Source: Mortierella sp. BCC40632 (taxonomy: Eukaryota; Mortierellomycota; Mortierellomycetes; Mortierellales; Mortierellaceae). Taken from it: a stretch of 64,000 bases of DNA. How positions within the stretch are numbered: the first letter of the stretch is position 1; every line of letters begins with the position of its first letter. The translations under genes and the position numbers were made by a program. Below, piece after piece: positions 1 through 11,275 of the stretch. Under the pieces are notes generated by a model. That model did not search any database. It had not been told where the DNA came from and saw nothing but the letters and a program-made list of their open reading frames with translations. The stretch is from contig WAEK01000024.1 in assembly GCA_011634665.1 (NCBI GenBank), positions 323,001 through 387,000 of the forward strand, given 5' to 3'.

Positions 1-3000
1 GAGTGTGTCAATCGTTGCTGAGCATGCTGACTTTTTAGCTCCTGGATCAACGGCCGTAACAATGAATTCTGACTGGCCGGGAAATAGACATTGCACGGCG
101 GCCTGGTCAGGGAGACACTGTTGAATGTAATCGATGTGCGATTGTCGGTGTTCTGGTCTCCAGTCTTTTGTTTGGCCCTCGGAGGTGAGCGTGGAGAGTG
201 TAGAGGTCGTTGAGGACACTGAAGATGAGTTGCCAGTGTCGGCCACTTTCTTCCTGGGCCACCTATGCCACAAATGAGCCGCCTGCACTTTGACCTGTTG
301 GCCATTCGTTTGGAGAGTCCCTTCTAGTATGTACTTGAGACGACGTCCTTTGCTGTGATGGGGCTCCTCACCACGCGACACGATGTCCTGCTTAATGGCA
401 TTCTTGAACTCGGCTGTCGCAAGCCGTTGTTCAGCTCGGTCTACACCATGACAAACCTTGTGTGCTACAGTGCTAAGGCTCGGCTCACTCAAGTCCAAGA
501 CTGCTGGTGTTCGGTCAGAGTGGAGTGGATGTGCCACCGCTGTGGTCCGGTCGTAATTCGTCTTTGTGCCTCCAAAGAAGAGGTCGTAGATCAGCTGGCC
601 ACGGTGCTCAGCATACGCTGTGCCTTCGCCAAAAAGGTGATTATACACCGGGATCAATGCTTTTTTTTCCGGCGTCAGTCTTCTGCGCTTGAGTGAGTGG
701 ATTATGTTTGCCTCACTGAGACAGACAAAGGCGTTGCTCCAGGATGATCGGGGGTACAGGGCAATTCGACAGTCCTCTGGAAGAACGGAGTTCAGAAACC
801 AATTGGTGGACAAAAGGTCGTCTCGCTTGCTTTGACCATTTTTGTCAATCGCATCCAGCATCGGCTTTCCGGTGGTGTTGGCCCATTCGGGAGCTTGTTC
901 AATCACCTAGAAAAGGTTGAAGACGGTTAGATACAGGCAAGTTGATAAGCTACACCGCTCTGTCAAAGAAACAACTTACCCGTGACTTTAAGGTCGTGAT
1001 AAAGTGTTGCGCCTGAGTTCGAATCCCGTCACTAGTATTACGGGCGATCTCCTCGATAACGTGCATATGGACAGTGCCATCCAGCAGCTTGCGAACTCTC
1101 TCGAGAACTTTCTGTGCGGCAGCACCAAAATCCAGTTCAAATGTGGCTGCAATCTGTCTTGCCAGCGCTGAATCCTCTTTTACTCGTACATCTCTCATTC
1201 GGCTAGGACTGTACAGAGCAACGGCTAGCGCCCGGAAAAAATCTTGGCCCTTCAACACGGCCTGGAAGGCACGCATCCGTTGTTCACGGTGTCCGATGTC
1301 GGAATGCTCGGCCATAATCTTGGAGATGTAATACTCGGTAGCATAAATGCAAATCCGTCTGAGATCCGTGTAAAGTCGTGAAATTTGGGTGAGAGTGTCC
1401 TCGATATCCTCTTTCAGGGCGGATATGACATGGTCACAAAGTGTAGACTGGTCATCATCAGGCGATTGCTTGAAGTCCAATGCGTGACCGGCTGCGACGT
1501 ATGCCTCCACCGAAGGTCTTAGATTCACCGCCATGTGGGTCGTCAGTAGATGACGGGTGTCACCTTTGGAGAGAGTTACCGTCTCGCAGAGGGATTTCAA
1601 CACGTCGTTGATAATTGATCCAAGATTGCGGCAGCGTTCTTGGATCTTAAGATCCGTCCCTTCAGCGGCTGCCTGGGCGATCCTCTCCTGTCGGCAATTT
1701 GTCTCCCTTGATGCGCGGCTCGTCTTGTCGACTTTAGGTTTTGATCGTTTTGTCTTGGGTTTACTTGAGGGACTGCCCTGCTCTGGCTCCTATCAACAAA
1801 AAAAAAAGGGAGAGAGAGAGAATGAGAAACACGTGTGGTTGATGGTCACGGCAAGCACTACCAATATCTACTGTCATACCTCTACTTTTCTCTTTTTTCC
1901 TTTGTCAGGAGGGGCAGACTCACTGATATGATCTTTGTTGATGCTAGCCTTAACGCGCTCCTGATGGTATCAAAGCGATGATAAGTATCATAGCTGCGCA
2001 AGTTGTATGCGTGCTGATCAATTCGGATGCACACTAACCTGTTGAAATTGTTTTTGAGGTTTTCGCTCTGTAGGGGGGGTGGGAACTTTCGATGGCGGTC
2101 TTGGCGGTGGTTCATTCCATTGTGGCAACTTAATCAAACGGGGTCTGAACTGGCTGTTACTTGTTCGAAAGTGTCGCGTATACTTGGCTTTCTTGAGATC
2201 CGACTGTAGTGTATGGGGTGGACCTTTACAAAACTCTTTTTTTAGCATGGTCATCGAACGCCCATAGAGTGCCATCACCTGAGGAATCACATCATGATGA
2301 GGGATAGCATTGGGTGGTGAGGAGGAAGGTGGTAGCAAGGTTTCCGTGCGGTCAAAAAACACCCGTGCGGATGAAGAAAAGTCTGGGACAACGACCGGGT
2401 CACCTTTGTACTTTCTCTTTGCCATATCTTTCTCGTATTCTGCTAGCAATTCCTGGGGTGTGTCTACCCCTTCTCGGTCCCAAAGCTGACCAAGAATCGC
2501 CCAGTTCTTCTTTGGGCCGTAGCCCTTGACGTTAGTTGAATAGTCGTTTTGACACACCGTTGCTAGCACCTTCCAGATGTCCGGGTTAAGGAGAGGGAAT
2601 TCTTCCTCACGATGCTGGTTCCTTTTGGTGTAGCGTCTTAACCGTGGCCTATTCATGTTGAGCGTCGCGATCACATATTGCCGAGTAAATTGGCGATACT
2701 CGGTTCGGCGTCTGGCATTCTGGCGAGTAAAAAAGTTATGTTGTCATGTGCGAGGAAATCCGAGTCTCCTGAGGCTACTACAATGGGACCGCGGCCTTCA
2801 CCGTTCTTCTGGGCGGCGAGTTGGGCGCAGCAAAGGTCTGCCTCGCCAACACAGATCCCGGACGTAGGATCCCGCTCACATAGCTGCCACCCATTTGCTG
2901 CAAGCTTTGCACCCAGTCGACGCCGCATATCGTCGTCGATGCGAAAAGATCTTTGCCACGCATGTAACATCTTGCGGAAGCTCTTGCGGAGACTTTTCAT

Positions 3001-3426
3001 GTGTGATTTTTTTATGAGCTTGTCTGGCGCAGAATTCAGGATTTGTGAGCAGCGCCTGTTGAGATCGTCAATTTGCGTTTCAAGGCGGTCGTTCTGCTGC
3101 TTGTAGATCGCTGAGCGTAGGGATCTTGCATGTTCCTTTTCCTTTGTAGGGTTGCCGTCGATATGTAGGATTGCGCTTTTATTGAATGCTTTAGAAAGCT
3201 TCGAGTCGAGAGCAGCAGTCAATCGTTCGATCCGTAACGCTTGCAAAGTGTCCAGAGAGTGGTTCTCCTTTAAAAGCTTGCGGGTAATCCTGAAGTCGCA
3301 AGCCCGAATAAATCCAAAGTAACAGGACAGCAGGTCCACATGCACCTCACAATGGTCTCTTGGGTCTGTAGGAGTACCTCTGCAATCTAATTCCCGCAGC
3401 ATCTGTGAAATATCGGTCAAACCCAT
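1..3426 (-). CDS. FEN1/XPG-like nuclease fused to a RuvC/Fanzor-like region (5' part, frameshifted)
   Basis: Exons from the ATG at 3426: 3426-2039, 1960-1880, 1789-980, 906-<1; every intron is GT-AG and phase 0. The start MGL..L..L fits the FEN1/XPG N-terminus. Visible catalytic positions are D31, D90 (HIDGNP), E195/D197 (GEADLCCA), D221/D223 (SGDSDF) and a later NDYSTNVKGYGPKKN helix-hairpin block, so the flap-endonuclease metal site looks complete. A T6 run near 2729-2734 puts the DSDF part and the NDY part in different frames; one extra T would join them. Exon 2 encodes KGKKRKVE, a likely nuclear signal. Exons 3-4 give about 570 helical residues with no stop, ending at the window edge with FIVTAVDPGAKKSACS, which resembles RuvC motif I of TnpB/Fanzor. 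The remaining RuvC motifs would lie outside. Alternatives are two adjacent genes or a decaying transposon gene. The FEN1 call is strong; the RuvC call is an inference. Confidence 0.72.
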
Positions 3427-3508
3427 GGTGACGGACGGTGTGAATAAGAAGATGAGTGTCTCCTAGATAGAGCTAGAGCAAGCTGTATTTTGTATTAAAA
3501 GTGGCGTC

Positions 3509-3529
3509 ACGAAGTTAGCTTAATTTCGT
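3509..3529. repeat. Small imperfect palindrome upstream of the nuclease gene
   Basis: ACGAA at one end and TTCGT at the other form an imperfect 21-nt dyad (about 16 of 21 positions symmetrical). It lies 20 bp from the larger palindrome at 3552-3592, so the two may form one regulatory or element-end region. The match is weak and could be chance. Confidence 0.3.
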
Positions 3530-3551
3530 AGCCAATCAGTTTGTTGGAGAG

Positions 3552-3592
3552 GGTGTCAAAAGCTGTACAATTTTTGTACACCTTTTGACGCC
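3552..3592. repeat. 41-nt near-perfect palindrome, possible element end or operator
   Basis: The arms GGTGTCAAAAG and CTTTTGACGCC flank an inner TGTACAA-TTT-TTGTACA hairpin. About 18 of 19 positions pair, with one T:G wobble and one C:C mismatch, leaving a 3-nt loop. It lies about 130 bp upstream of the nuclease start codon, outside any coding frame. Such a structure could be a terminal or subterminal hairpin of a mobile element, a protein-binding dyad in the promoter, or an RNA hairpin in a long 5' leader. No matching partner was found elsewhere in the window; the other end, if any, would lie to the left. Confidence 0.6.
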
Positions 3593-4453
3593 GGACTGTA
3601 GTTGATGCCCCAAGGTCATCATGTCCTGATCGAATTTTCTATCCAATTCTTTGAGTCGTGCGGAGTGACGACTTCTGTGTTTGTTTTCATTGTCAACAGA
3701 TTGTGTCCCTCGGTGGTTCCTCTTGGGGTAATCTCCTCTTAGAATGAACTCTTGAAAGTGTACTTCAAGTCATCATACTCTTGTGTTTTGCGGTGCCTGC
3801 TTCAGAAAACTTAGAGGAACAACATGAGAGCTATTGGGAATACTCCTTCTCCAATGCCACTAGCAATTACAACACTGCTTAATTAAACACCACCAGAAAA
3901 CCATAGGGATTGATCCTACCCCAGATCATGTTCCAGGCTCTCTCTCTCTCATTACTCAGAATGTTAGGAGATGGGAGTGGATAGGGAGGAGTAACCATAA
4001 TATCTTTGATCCAGCCACTTGAAGCAAATCTGAACACGAAGGGTCTGGAAGCGGCCGTTGGGAAAAATTCATCGCTCCCATTTCATTCGCCTAATTCAAA
4101 GCATACTCAAGCAAGAGTGTTGGTGGCATTACCAGCAATACATTCTCTCAAGTTTTTCAGTTCTCACTCGGTTCACACTTACTCTCCTTCAGAAAGATTG
4201 AGTTCCTTGTGGCCGCGCATACCATTTGCATCCAAGGATAAGTTTCGTACTCCCCTAGTTTTCTAAACGGCATGACCTCTCAGATCTAGCGTGTGATGCT
4301 ATCCAGTTGGTTTAGAAGAGAGTGGTGGCATGACCTTCAGTTCCAAACAGATAAAATTTGCTGTCGTCTAGTTCACACATTTTGATTATCGATAGACCCT
4401 CTGGCGGGGAATGAAGTAAATCCCCCTCGGGGCGATGTTACTACCATCGCATT

Positions 4454-4496
<43 letters not shown>

Positions 4497-5192
4497 AGAA
4501 CATTGCCTATGTGTGTCAGCGGAAGATTAGAAAGTGGAGTCCAAGTACCTTGGCTGTTGGTTTACCAACCAAATAAAAAAAAAAAAAAAAGCTCCTGTCG
4601 TGCCCCTGCCTCTAGTAATGAATCATCCATCCAGCAACAGGGTTCCTACGACTCCCGAAATTGGTAGGTCCGAAGTGCCTCTGCTTCAGATTAATCTGCG
4701 CAGGGTAAAGGACCAACTAGCTAGCGCTCATACCAAGTTGAAAGTATTCAGTCAAGAGAGATCCCTTATGCCGCCAAGTCTTGGCAGTTGTTTGTATGAG
4801 TAAAAGTGGTCCCACCGACATTGAGAGAAAGTATTCGGATTAGCCGAGGCATGGCACAATGGGGAAGAGTGAGAGATTCAAAAAAGGGTTTATCCTAAAT
4901 GTCATGGTCTATCGTGGTGTCGAGTCTAGTATTTTGACAGATTTTTGCGTGGGCCCAAAATAGGTTTGTAGGACGACTACTCTCAGTTGGAAGCGCCAAT
5001 GTAAAAATTTTCGGATGAAGAGATGGGAATAGACACTTGTGTGCTCTGTAAAGAAAAGCGCACTATGATAACTCTTGGAGACTAGGTACGTAAGTTCGTA
5101 AATTCACAACCAGTGCTTGTTGTTCGTCTAGAATTGTTATGCTCTGTGGATATGCGAAAAGTGTAAAGGTGACCCTTTTTTTGGTCCTATGA
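3593..5192. other. Intergenic region with 40-nt poly(T)
   Basis: No credible gene. It holds a run of 40 T at 4456-4495 and a shorter poly(A) near 4575-4590. From about 4790 onward the sequence is a diverged copy of 8510-8880, meaning the 3' flank of array gene A was duplicated together with gene B. Short open frames at 4006-4266 and 4534-4803 have no recognisable content. Confidence 0.6.
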
Positions 5193-7624
5193 TTAAACGT
5201 AGTCTGAATACGCTTCTGTTGGTTCTGGAATGACTTTCCGAGGACCGAGTGGCTCTGGAGTTCCATGTGGGTCTCTGTAACGTGGGTTTCCATAGCTGTA
5301 ACTGAGAGGCCGGGGGGTACCATATTGAGGATTTGCCAAACGTGGTACACCATACTGTGGATCTCTTGGTCGTGATGAGTAATACTGGCTTTTTGGTTGA
5401 TAAGAGCGATCATCCTGGTATTCGATAGGTTGTGGGAGACCGTACTGAGGAGCCCTCACTTCTTGATTGCCTGATAACTGGTCGTAGAGTTGGCGAGATG
5501 GGTGTATCGGTTGGCGTTGTGGAGACTTATGACTGTGTGGTAGTCTTGACGGCCTTTGAACTTGCCCATTTTCGTAATCCGGGTAGAGTGGCTCCTTAGT
5601 CGGCGCATAGTCGACGGTTACGTACTGGGGTAGGGATCTCTCTTGACTCCAACTACCATCCTCGCCACAGGACTGGTTAGAGGAACCGGTTGCTGAAGGA
5701 TAGGTCCCATGTACTGTATGAAGCTCGGGAGTACCATCTCGGTTATTCTCCTGACGTCCTTTAGATCTATGTTGTAGTGGCTCGTCTTGTTCTCGAGATC
5801 TAAAATTCCGATCTGATTCTCTGTGCATTGCTGTGAGTGGCACGGAGCGACGAGTGTTGTTTTCATTTTCACTACCACTAGAAAAAGACCTATTGACTGT
5901 ATCCTTTGAGTCGTCGTGTCCAGGTGATTTACGGCGCCTGCACCCAAAAAAATAGGAAAGCCCAACAAGTGAGATAAAGACTACTCCTCCTCCAACCCCT
6001 CCAGCGATAGCGGCAATGTTCAACTGGTCATTCTCAGGATCTTGTTTTTTGGATCCATCATTGCCATTCCTAGTGTCATTCCCTGTCCCCGGCGCCGTTC
6101 CATTATTGGTTGTAGTAGGACCCGAAGGAGGAACAGTGGTTGGGACTGGGAAAGGGGTAGGGGTTCCAATGATATTACTTTTCACCCACTCTCTAGTTGC
6201 GAAGTGGAATACAAGAGGTTGGTCACCTCCAGGGCCTAGTGCACGATAAACCGTAATCGATGATCATCAGTGGAGTTGCTGGATAAAAATAAAAACCATT
6301 TCTCAATCTCCCACAGTTCTGTACTTACCACCCCAGACAAAAAACGAATGCTCTGTGGCTGCACACGCCATACCACTTCTTTTCTCTGTCTTTTCTCCTA
6401 GTATCGAGACATTCTGAGCGTTTAGATCCAAGGCGTAGAGTTGTTGTTCGGCAAAGACGTAGAACTTGTTTACATCCTGTGCATCTGTTGTAATCGAAAT
6501 TGTTCCTCTCATAAGAATGTGTTCTGTCGATGACTCGGTCCTGACTTTTGTCAAATGGAAGAAAGACACCGACCTTTGATTAGACAATGACTCGGGATAG
6601 CGGGAATAGAACCTTGGAAGATCTACATTTTGATGAAAACTTTGAAGAGTCAATGGTCAATAGTATTGGACTAGGAATGCTAGAAGAACTAGTCTCGAAC
6701 ATACCTGAGGTGACCAAGTATCTCCACTTAAAATATTGAAACCCAAGACAGTGCTCGTGCTTTTTAAGGTTGTTGCCAAGACTTTACACCTAATCGCAGA
6801 ACACCAGGCGGCCTCGACTATTGAGTTTAGCGATGGATTTGCAAATTGCAGGAAACCGGGCGGCTCGGTGAGAGATACTTCTATATTACTGGCAAGGACG
6901 TAGAGCGTTCCTCTTGATGATGCAACGAGCGAGCTTATATTATTAGATGATACAGTTGCGCTCGCTAGTCCAGGCATTGGAGACCATTTGTCGAGACCGT
7001 TGAAACTATAGGTGGGCGGGCTGTCGACCGTGGTATTGGAGCCTACAACAATGAACCGTCCATCCGGCAATAGAGCTCCATAACGTCCCGAGAATGGCAG
7101 GTTTACTTTTGATGACTTCAAGTTGGTCCATGCAGGGTTGTCGACGGTCCAGTTCTTTTTCAGGTCAAGTTGGAAGTACTCTGTTGATCTGGTTCCTGTG
7201 CCGACCACTGTGCCACCTTGAATAAATAGAAAGTCTGCTGAGGAAGCATATGCCATTCTTTCAACTGGTATTTTCCATGGAGTGGGGTTGGTTGTCTGTG
7301 CTTCAACATGCAAGGGGTATCTTGGTAGTGTTGCAGCTATAATTGACAGCACTATTAAGCATTGTGAGATTGTAGGCATTCTCTCTTGAACGTCCTGTGG
7401 CGATCACGGGTCGTTCAAAAGAAGATCCGATATTGTGTAGACAGTGTTGATATGTCGAGAGTAGAAGAAGAGGAGGAGAGAGTAGAGCTGGAGACTGAAG
7501 GACAAGTGGGACAGTCTTTTTTCAGCAAAATAGTGTGCCCCAAGTGAAATGGAGAGCAAGAAAGCAGAGGTGATGAATCAGAAAGGAAAATGATGAAGAG
7601 TGGGGAATGGCCATCAGGAGATGG
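4790..7624. repeat. Tandem duplication unit, copy 1 (gene A with flanks)
   Basis: This stretch matches 8510-11275, including the 3' flank, the coding exons and about 240 bp upstream of the start codon. Exon lengths of 675, 49 and 156 nt are identical in both copies. The region between copies is not duplicated, so the repeat is direct but not head-to-tail adjacent. Confidence 0.75.
5193..7379 (-). CDS. Array gene A: kelch-like ectodomain, single-pass membrane protein with PQY tail
   Basis: Four exons: 7379-6705, 6622-6574, 6484-6329, 6235-5193 (640 aa), intron phases 0, 1, 1. Residues 1-27 are a signal peptide ending VEA before QT. The ectodomain has kelch-like blades (LFIQGG, YFQLDLKKNWTV with a sequon, GALLPDGRFIVVG, FYVFAEQQLYALDLN, FFVWGG), consistent with a galactose-oxidase/kelch propeller. 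A Pro/Thr/Asn-rich stalk leads to one transmembrane helix at about 366-391 (AAIAGGVGGGVVFISLVGLSYFF) with an RRRK stop-transfer. The cytoplasmic tail of about 250 residues is rich in P, Q, Y, S and R and carries PQYG(V/T)PR repeats. It is the left partner of the A/B duplication. A cell-surface sensor or adhesion role is inferred; no catalytic site is visible. Confidence 0.85.
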
Positions 7625-8509
7625 GACTAATTACTGAGGAGAGTAATGGCAGAAGAATGAAGAGAACAGTGAAGGATGCAACAATCCAATCCCATGATCC
7701 CTCCTTTCTGGAGAGTTGTCTGTCCGAGAGAGTGTGTGTGTGTGGAGAGAGCCCGCATTCTGGTTGGCGTATCCAAGGCGAAACATCCAAATCTGACAGG
7801 AAAAAGTCGAAAGACAGAAAGTGTAAGGTGCACAAAGCAAAGGTTTGTACAAGGTGCAAAAAAAAAAGAGGGTTGCATGCAGGCATCATCAACTCTTAGA
7901 CTCTGCAGGAAAAACGAGGATCCACCGCCTCATCGTCCCCTAAGAAGATGTGCGTTAGCTGGTTACGTTGAGGGCTAGGGTGCCTTTCCTTTCAATAGAC
8001 AACACAGACAATTGACCAACAGGTTCAGTCAAGACAGTACTCGTGAACCAGCAAGAGTCTTGGCAATAATATTCTTTTATCTGAGCTTCAATACCTCTTT
8101 TCTGCAACTCAAATTAATCTTCAGCACAGCAGTTGGAGAGCCTGCCCGTACTTGTGGCGTATGAAACTTTTTACTTATCTTGGTAAGGGTCTGCTGGCCA
8201 GCTCAGTCCAAAGTGGATACCCAATACCTTAATATGCCAATACCATTGTGTGTCTTCTTGGTAATTCGAGTCTACCCTCAATTCAACTCTTGGTCACCTT
8301 TACACTAGGGAAACGAAACAAAGCAGAGAGATAGTCAAGGCTAAAACAAAGGACAAAATAGTCAGGATACCTCAAGGGAACAGTGCGAGTCCAAGAAAAT
8401 AGGGGTAAGAGACAAGAGTCTAGGCACTATTTCTCAATGACGCGAGCGAGGATATTACTAATCCTAGGCTTTAAACATAACGAGGATCCTCTGTGCAGTC
8501 AAGTCTCAA
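7625..8509. other. Spacer between duplicated units A and B
   Basis: About 0.9 kb of single-copy sequence with no recognisable gene. A short GT-rich tract occurs at about 7732-7745. Small open frames on both strands overlap each other and have no family features. It probably contains the promoter-distal part of gene A and the 3' flank of gene B. Confidence 0.5.
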
Positions 8510-11275
8510 TGGCTTGTATGAGTAAAAGTAGTCCCATCGTCAATGAGAGAAAATAGTCGAATTAACTGAGGCATGGAACAAGGGAAGGCGTGAGAGATTC
8601 AAAAAGTGTCTACCCTAAATGGCATGGTTTAGTATATGTTGAGTCTTGTGTTTATGTGAGCCCTAATTGGGTTTGTAGGACGACTACTTTCGGATGGAAG
8701 AGGCAATGCAGGATCTTGGATGAAGAATGGAATAGACACCCGTTGTACTCTGTGAAGAAAAGTGTATTATGACAGCTCTTGAAGACTAGGTCATGTAAAT
8801 TCACAATCAGTGCTTGTTATTTGTCTGGAGCTGGTATTGACTGTAGATATGCGAAAAAGTGTATTTGTTGATTGTTCACTCCTAATTAAAAATAACCTCG
8901 ATATGCTTTTGTTGGTTCTGCAATGACATTCCAGGAATTGAGTGGCTCTGGAGTTCCATGTGGTTCTCTATAACATGGGTTCCCATAGCTGTAGCTGAGA
9001 GGGCGAGTGGTGCCATATTGAGGATTAACCATACGCGGTACGCCGTACTGTGGATTTCTTGGTCGTGGAGAGTAACGTGATCTTTTCGGATGAATGTAGC
9101 CATCGTCCTGGTATTCAATAGGTTGTGGGAGACCGTACTGAGGAGCCCTAACTTCTTGATTGCCTGGTTGTTGGATGTAAAGTTGGCGGGATGGGTGTAT
9201 CTGCTGACGTTTTGGAGACTTGTGACTGCGTGGTGGTGTTCTTGACGGACCTTGAGCTATCCTATTATTGTACTCCGGGTAGAATAGTTCCTTAGTCGGA
9301 GCATAGTCGACGGTTACGTACTGGGGTAAGGGTCTTTCTTGGCTCCAGCTATCATATTCGTCGAATGGTAGGCTAGAGGTCCCAGCTTCTGGAGGGTAGT
9401 TTCCATGTATAGCATGACTCTCGGGATTACCGCTCCGGTTAGGCTCCAGATGTCTTTTAGATCTATTTCGTAGTGGCTCCGAGTCTCTGTGAATTGTTGG
9501 GAGTGGTATTGGGCTCTGATTGCTATATTCGTTCTCACTGTTACTGGATATAGATCCTCGGTATCCTGCCCTGGAGTCTTCACCTCTGAAGGGCGATATG
9601 TCGGTTCTGTCCTTTGAGTCATCGTGCTTAGATGATTTCCGGTGCTTGCGTCCAATAATGTAGGAAAGTCCAACAAGAACAGTGAAGACTATTCCTCCTC
9701 CAACTCCACCAGCGATAGCGGTGATATTCAACTGGTCACTTTCAGCACCTGGTTCGCGCCATCCGCCAGGATCTTCTCGGACGGCGTTGGTGATAGTAAC
9801 TGAAGGCGAAGGAAGGGAGGGTGGTGGAACGATATTGTTTTGGATCCACTCTCCAATCTCAAAATGAAAAACAAGAGGTCGATCGCCGCCGGGGCCTTTT
9901 ATAAGACAAACCGTAGTCAATAAACATTAGTTGGGTTGCCAATGTATATTCGCCATTTTGCAGACTCTCACAGATCTACACTTACCGCCCCAGACAAAAA
10001 ACGAGTGCTCTGTGGCTGCACACGCCATGCCACTTCTTTTCTCTGTCTTTTCTCCTAGTGTCGAAATGGTCTGAGCGTTTAGATCCAAGGCATAGAGTTG
10101 CTGTTCGGCAAAGACGTAGAACTTGTTTACATCCCGTGCATCTGTTGTAATCGAAACTGTTCCTCTCATAAGAATGTGTTCTGTCGATGACTCGATCTTG
10201 ACTTTAGTCAAGTGGAAGAAGGACACCGACCTTTGATTAGACAATGACTCGGGATATCAGGAATGGCACCTTGGAAGACCTACATTTTGATTAGAATATT
10301 AAAGAGTCAATAGTCAGAAGTATTGGACTAGGAAGGTTAGAGGAACTAGTCTCGAACATACCTGAGGTGACCAAGTATCTCCACTTAAAATATTGAAAAC
10401 CAAGACGGTGCCCGTGCTTTTTAAGGATGTTGCCAAGATTTTACACCTAATCGCAGAGCACCAGGCGGCCTCGACTAGTGTTTCTAGCGGAAGATCTGCG
10501 AGTTGTTCGAAGCGAGGATTTTCAATAGGGGATGCTTCCATATTACTGGCAAGGAAGACAAGAGATCCTTTTGGCGATGCAACTAACGAACTTATATTAA
10601 TTGACGGACGAGTCCATCTGTCTAACATGGGCAATGGAGTCCAGTTGTTGTAGCCGCTGAAACGATAAACAGGTTGACTATTGGCCGTGGTGTTGGAGCC
10701 TACAACCATAAACTGTCCATCTGGTAAAATAGCTCCATAACGTCCAGAGATCTTCAGGGTCACTTTTGGTGACTTCAAGTTGGTCCATGCAGGGTTGTCG
10801 ACAGTCCAGTTCTTTTTCAGGTCAAGTTGGAAGTACTCTGTCGATCTGGTTCCTGTGCCGACCACTGTGCCGCCTTGAATAAATAAAAAGTCTGCCGAGG
10901 AGGCATATGCCATTCTTTCCACTGGTATTTTCCATGGAGTAGGGTCGGATGTCTGTGCCTCAACATGCAAGGGGTATCTTGGTAGTGTTGCAGCTATAAT
11001 TGACAGCACTATTAAGCATTGTGAGATTGTAGGCATTCTCTCTTGAACGTCCTGTGGCGATCACGGGTCGTTCAAAAGAAGGTCCGATATCGTGTAAACA
11101 GTGTTGATATGTCGAGAGTAGAAGAGGAGAGAGTAGAGCTGGAGACTGAGGAGCAAGTGGGACGGTCTTTTTTCAGCAAAGTAGTGGGCCCCAAGTGAAA
11201 TGGAGAGCAAGAAAGCAGAGGTGATGAATTAGGAAGGAAAACGATGAAGAGTGGGGAATGACCAACGGGAGATGG
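8510..11275. repeat. Tandem duplication unit, copy 2 (gene B with flanks)
   Basis: Counterpart of 4790-7624, offset by about 3.66-3.72 kb. Similarity starts in the 3' flank (GCTTGTATGAGTAAAAGT-type sequence) and stops about 240 bp upstream of the gene B start codon. Confidence 0.75.
8886..11036 (-). CDS. Array gene B: kelch-like ectodomain membrane protein, sister of A
   Basis: Exons 11036-10362, 10279-10231, 10141-9986, 9895-8886 (629 aa), same intron phases as gene A. The first 80 or so residues (signal peptide MPTISQCL.., first blade, NWTV sequon) are almost identical to A, as is the segment before the first intron (FNILSGDTWSPQ). The middle of exon 1, about residues 90-205, differs at many positions. 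The transmembrane helix ITAIAGGVGGGIVFTVLVGLSYIIG and the tail with PQYGVPR, PQYGTTR and SYSYGNP are conserved. The tail ends in a Tyr-Arg-Gly-Tyr-Phe motif rather than A's SDYV. Spacing and sequence indicate origin by tandem duplication with A. The function is inferred only as a cell-surface receptor or adhesin-like protein. Confidence 0.85.

Noticed and set aside
1015..1030. GTTCGAATCCC segment resembling a tRNA T-loop
   Set aside because: It lies inside an open coding exon of the nuclease gene and no cloverleaf surrounds it.
2671..3426. FEN1-like N-terminal part treated as a complete stand-alone gene of 251 codons
   Set aside because: The H3TH-like NDY block required by the family continues in the next frame immediately downstream, so the stop at 2671 looks like a frameshift product.
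4006..4803. Two short plus-strand open frames (86 and 89 codons) left of the array
   Set aside because: No family features, separated by a 40-nt poly(T); one begins inside sequence without promoter context and ends in the duplicated 3' flank.
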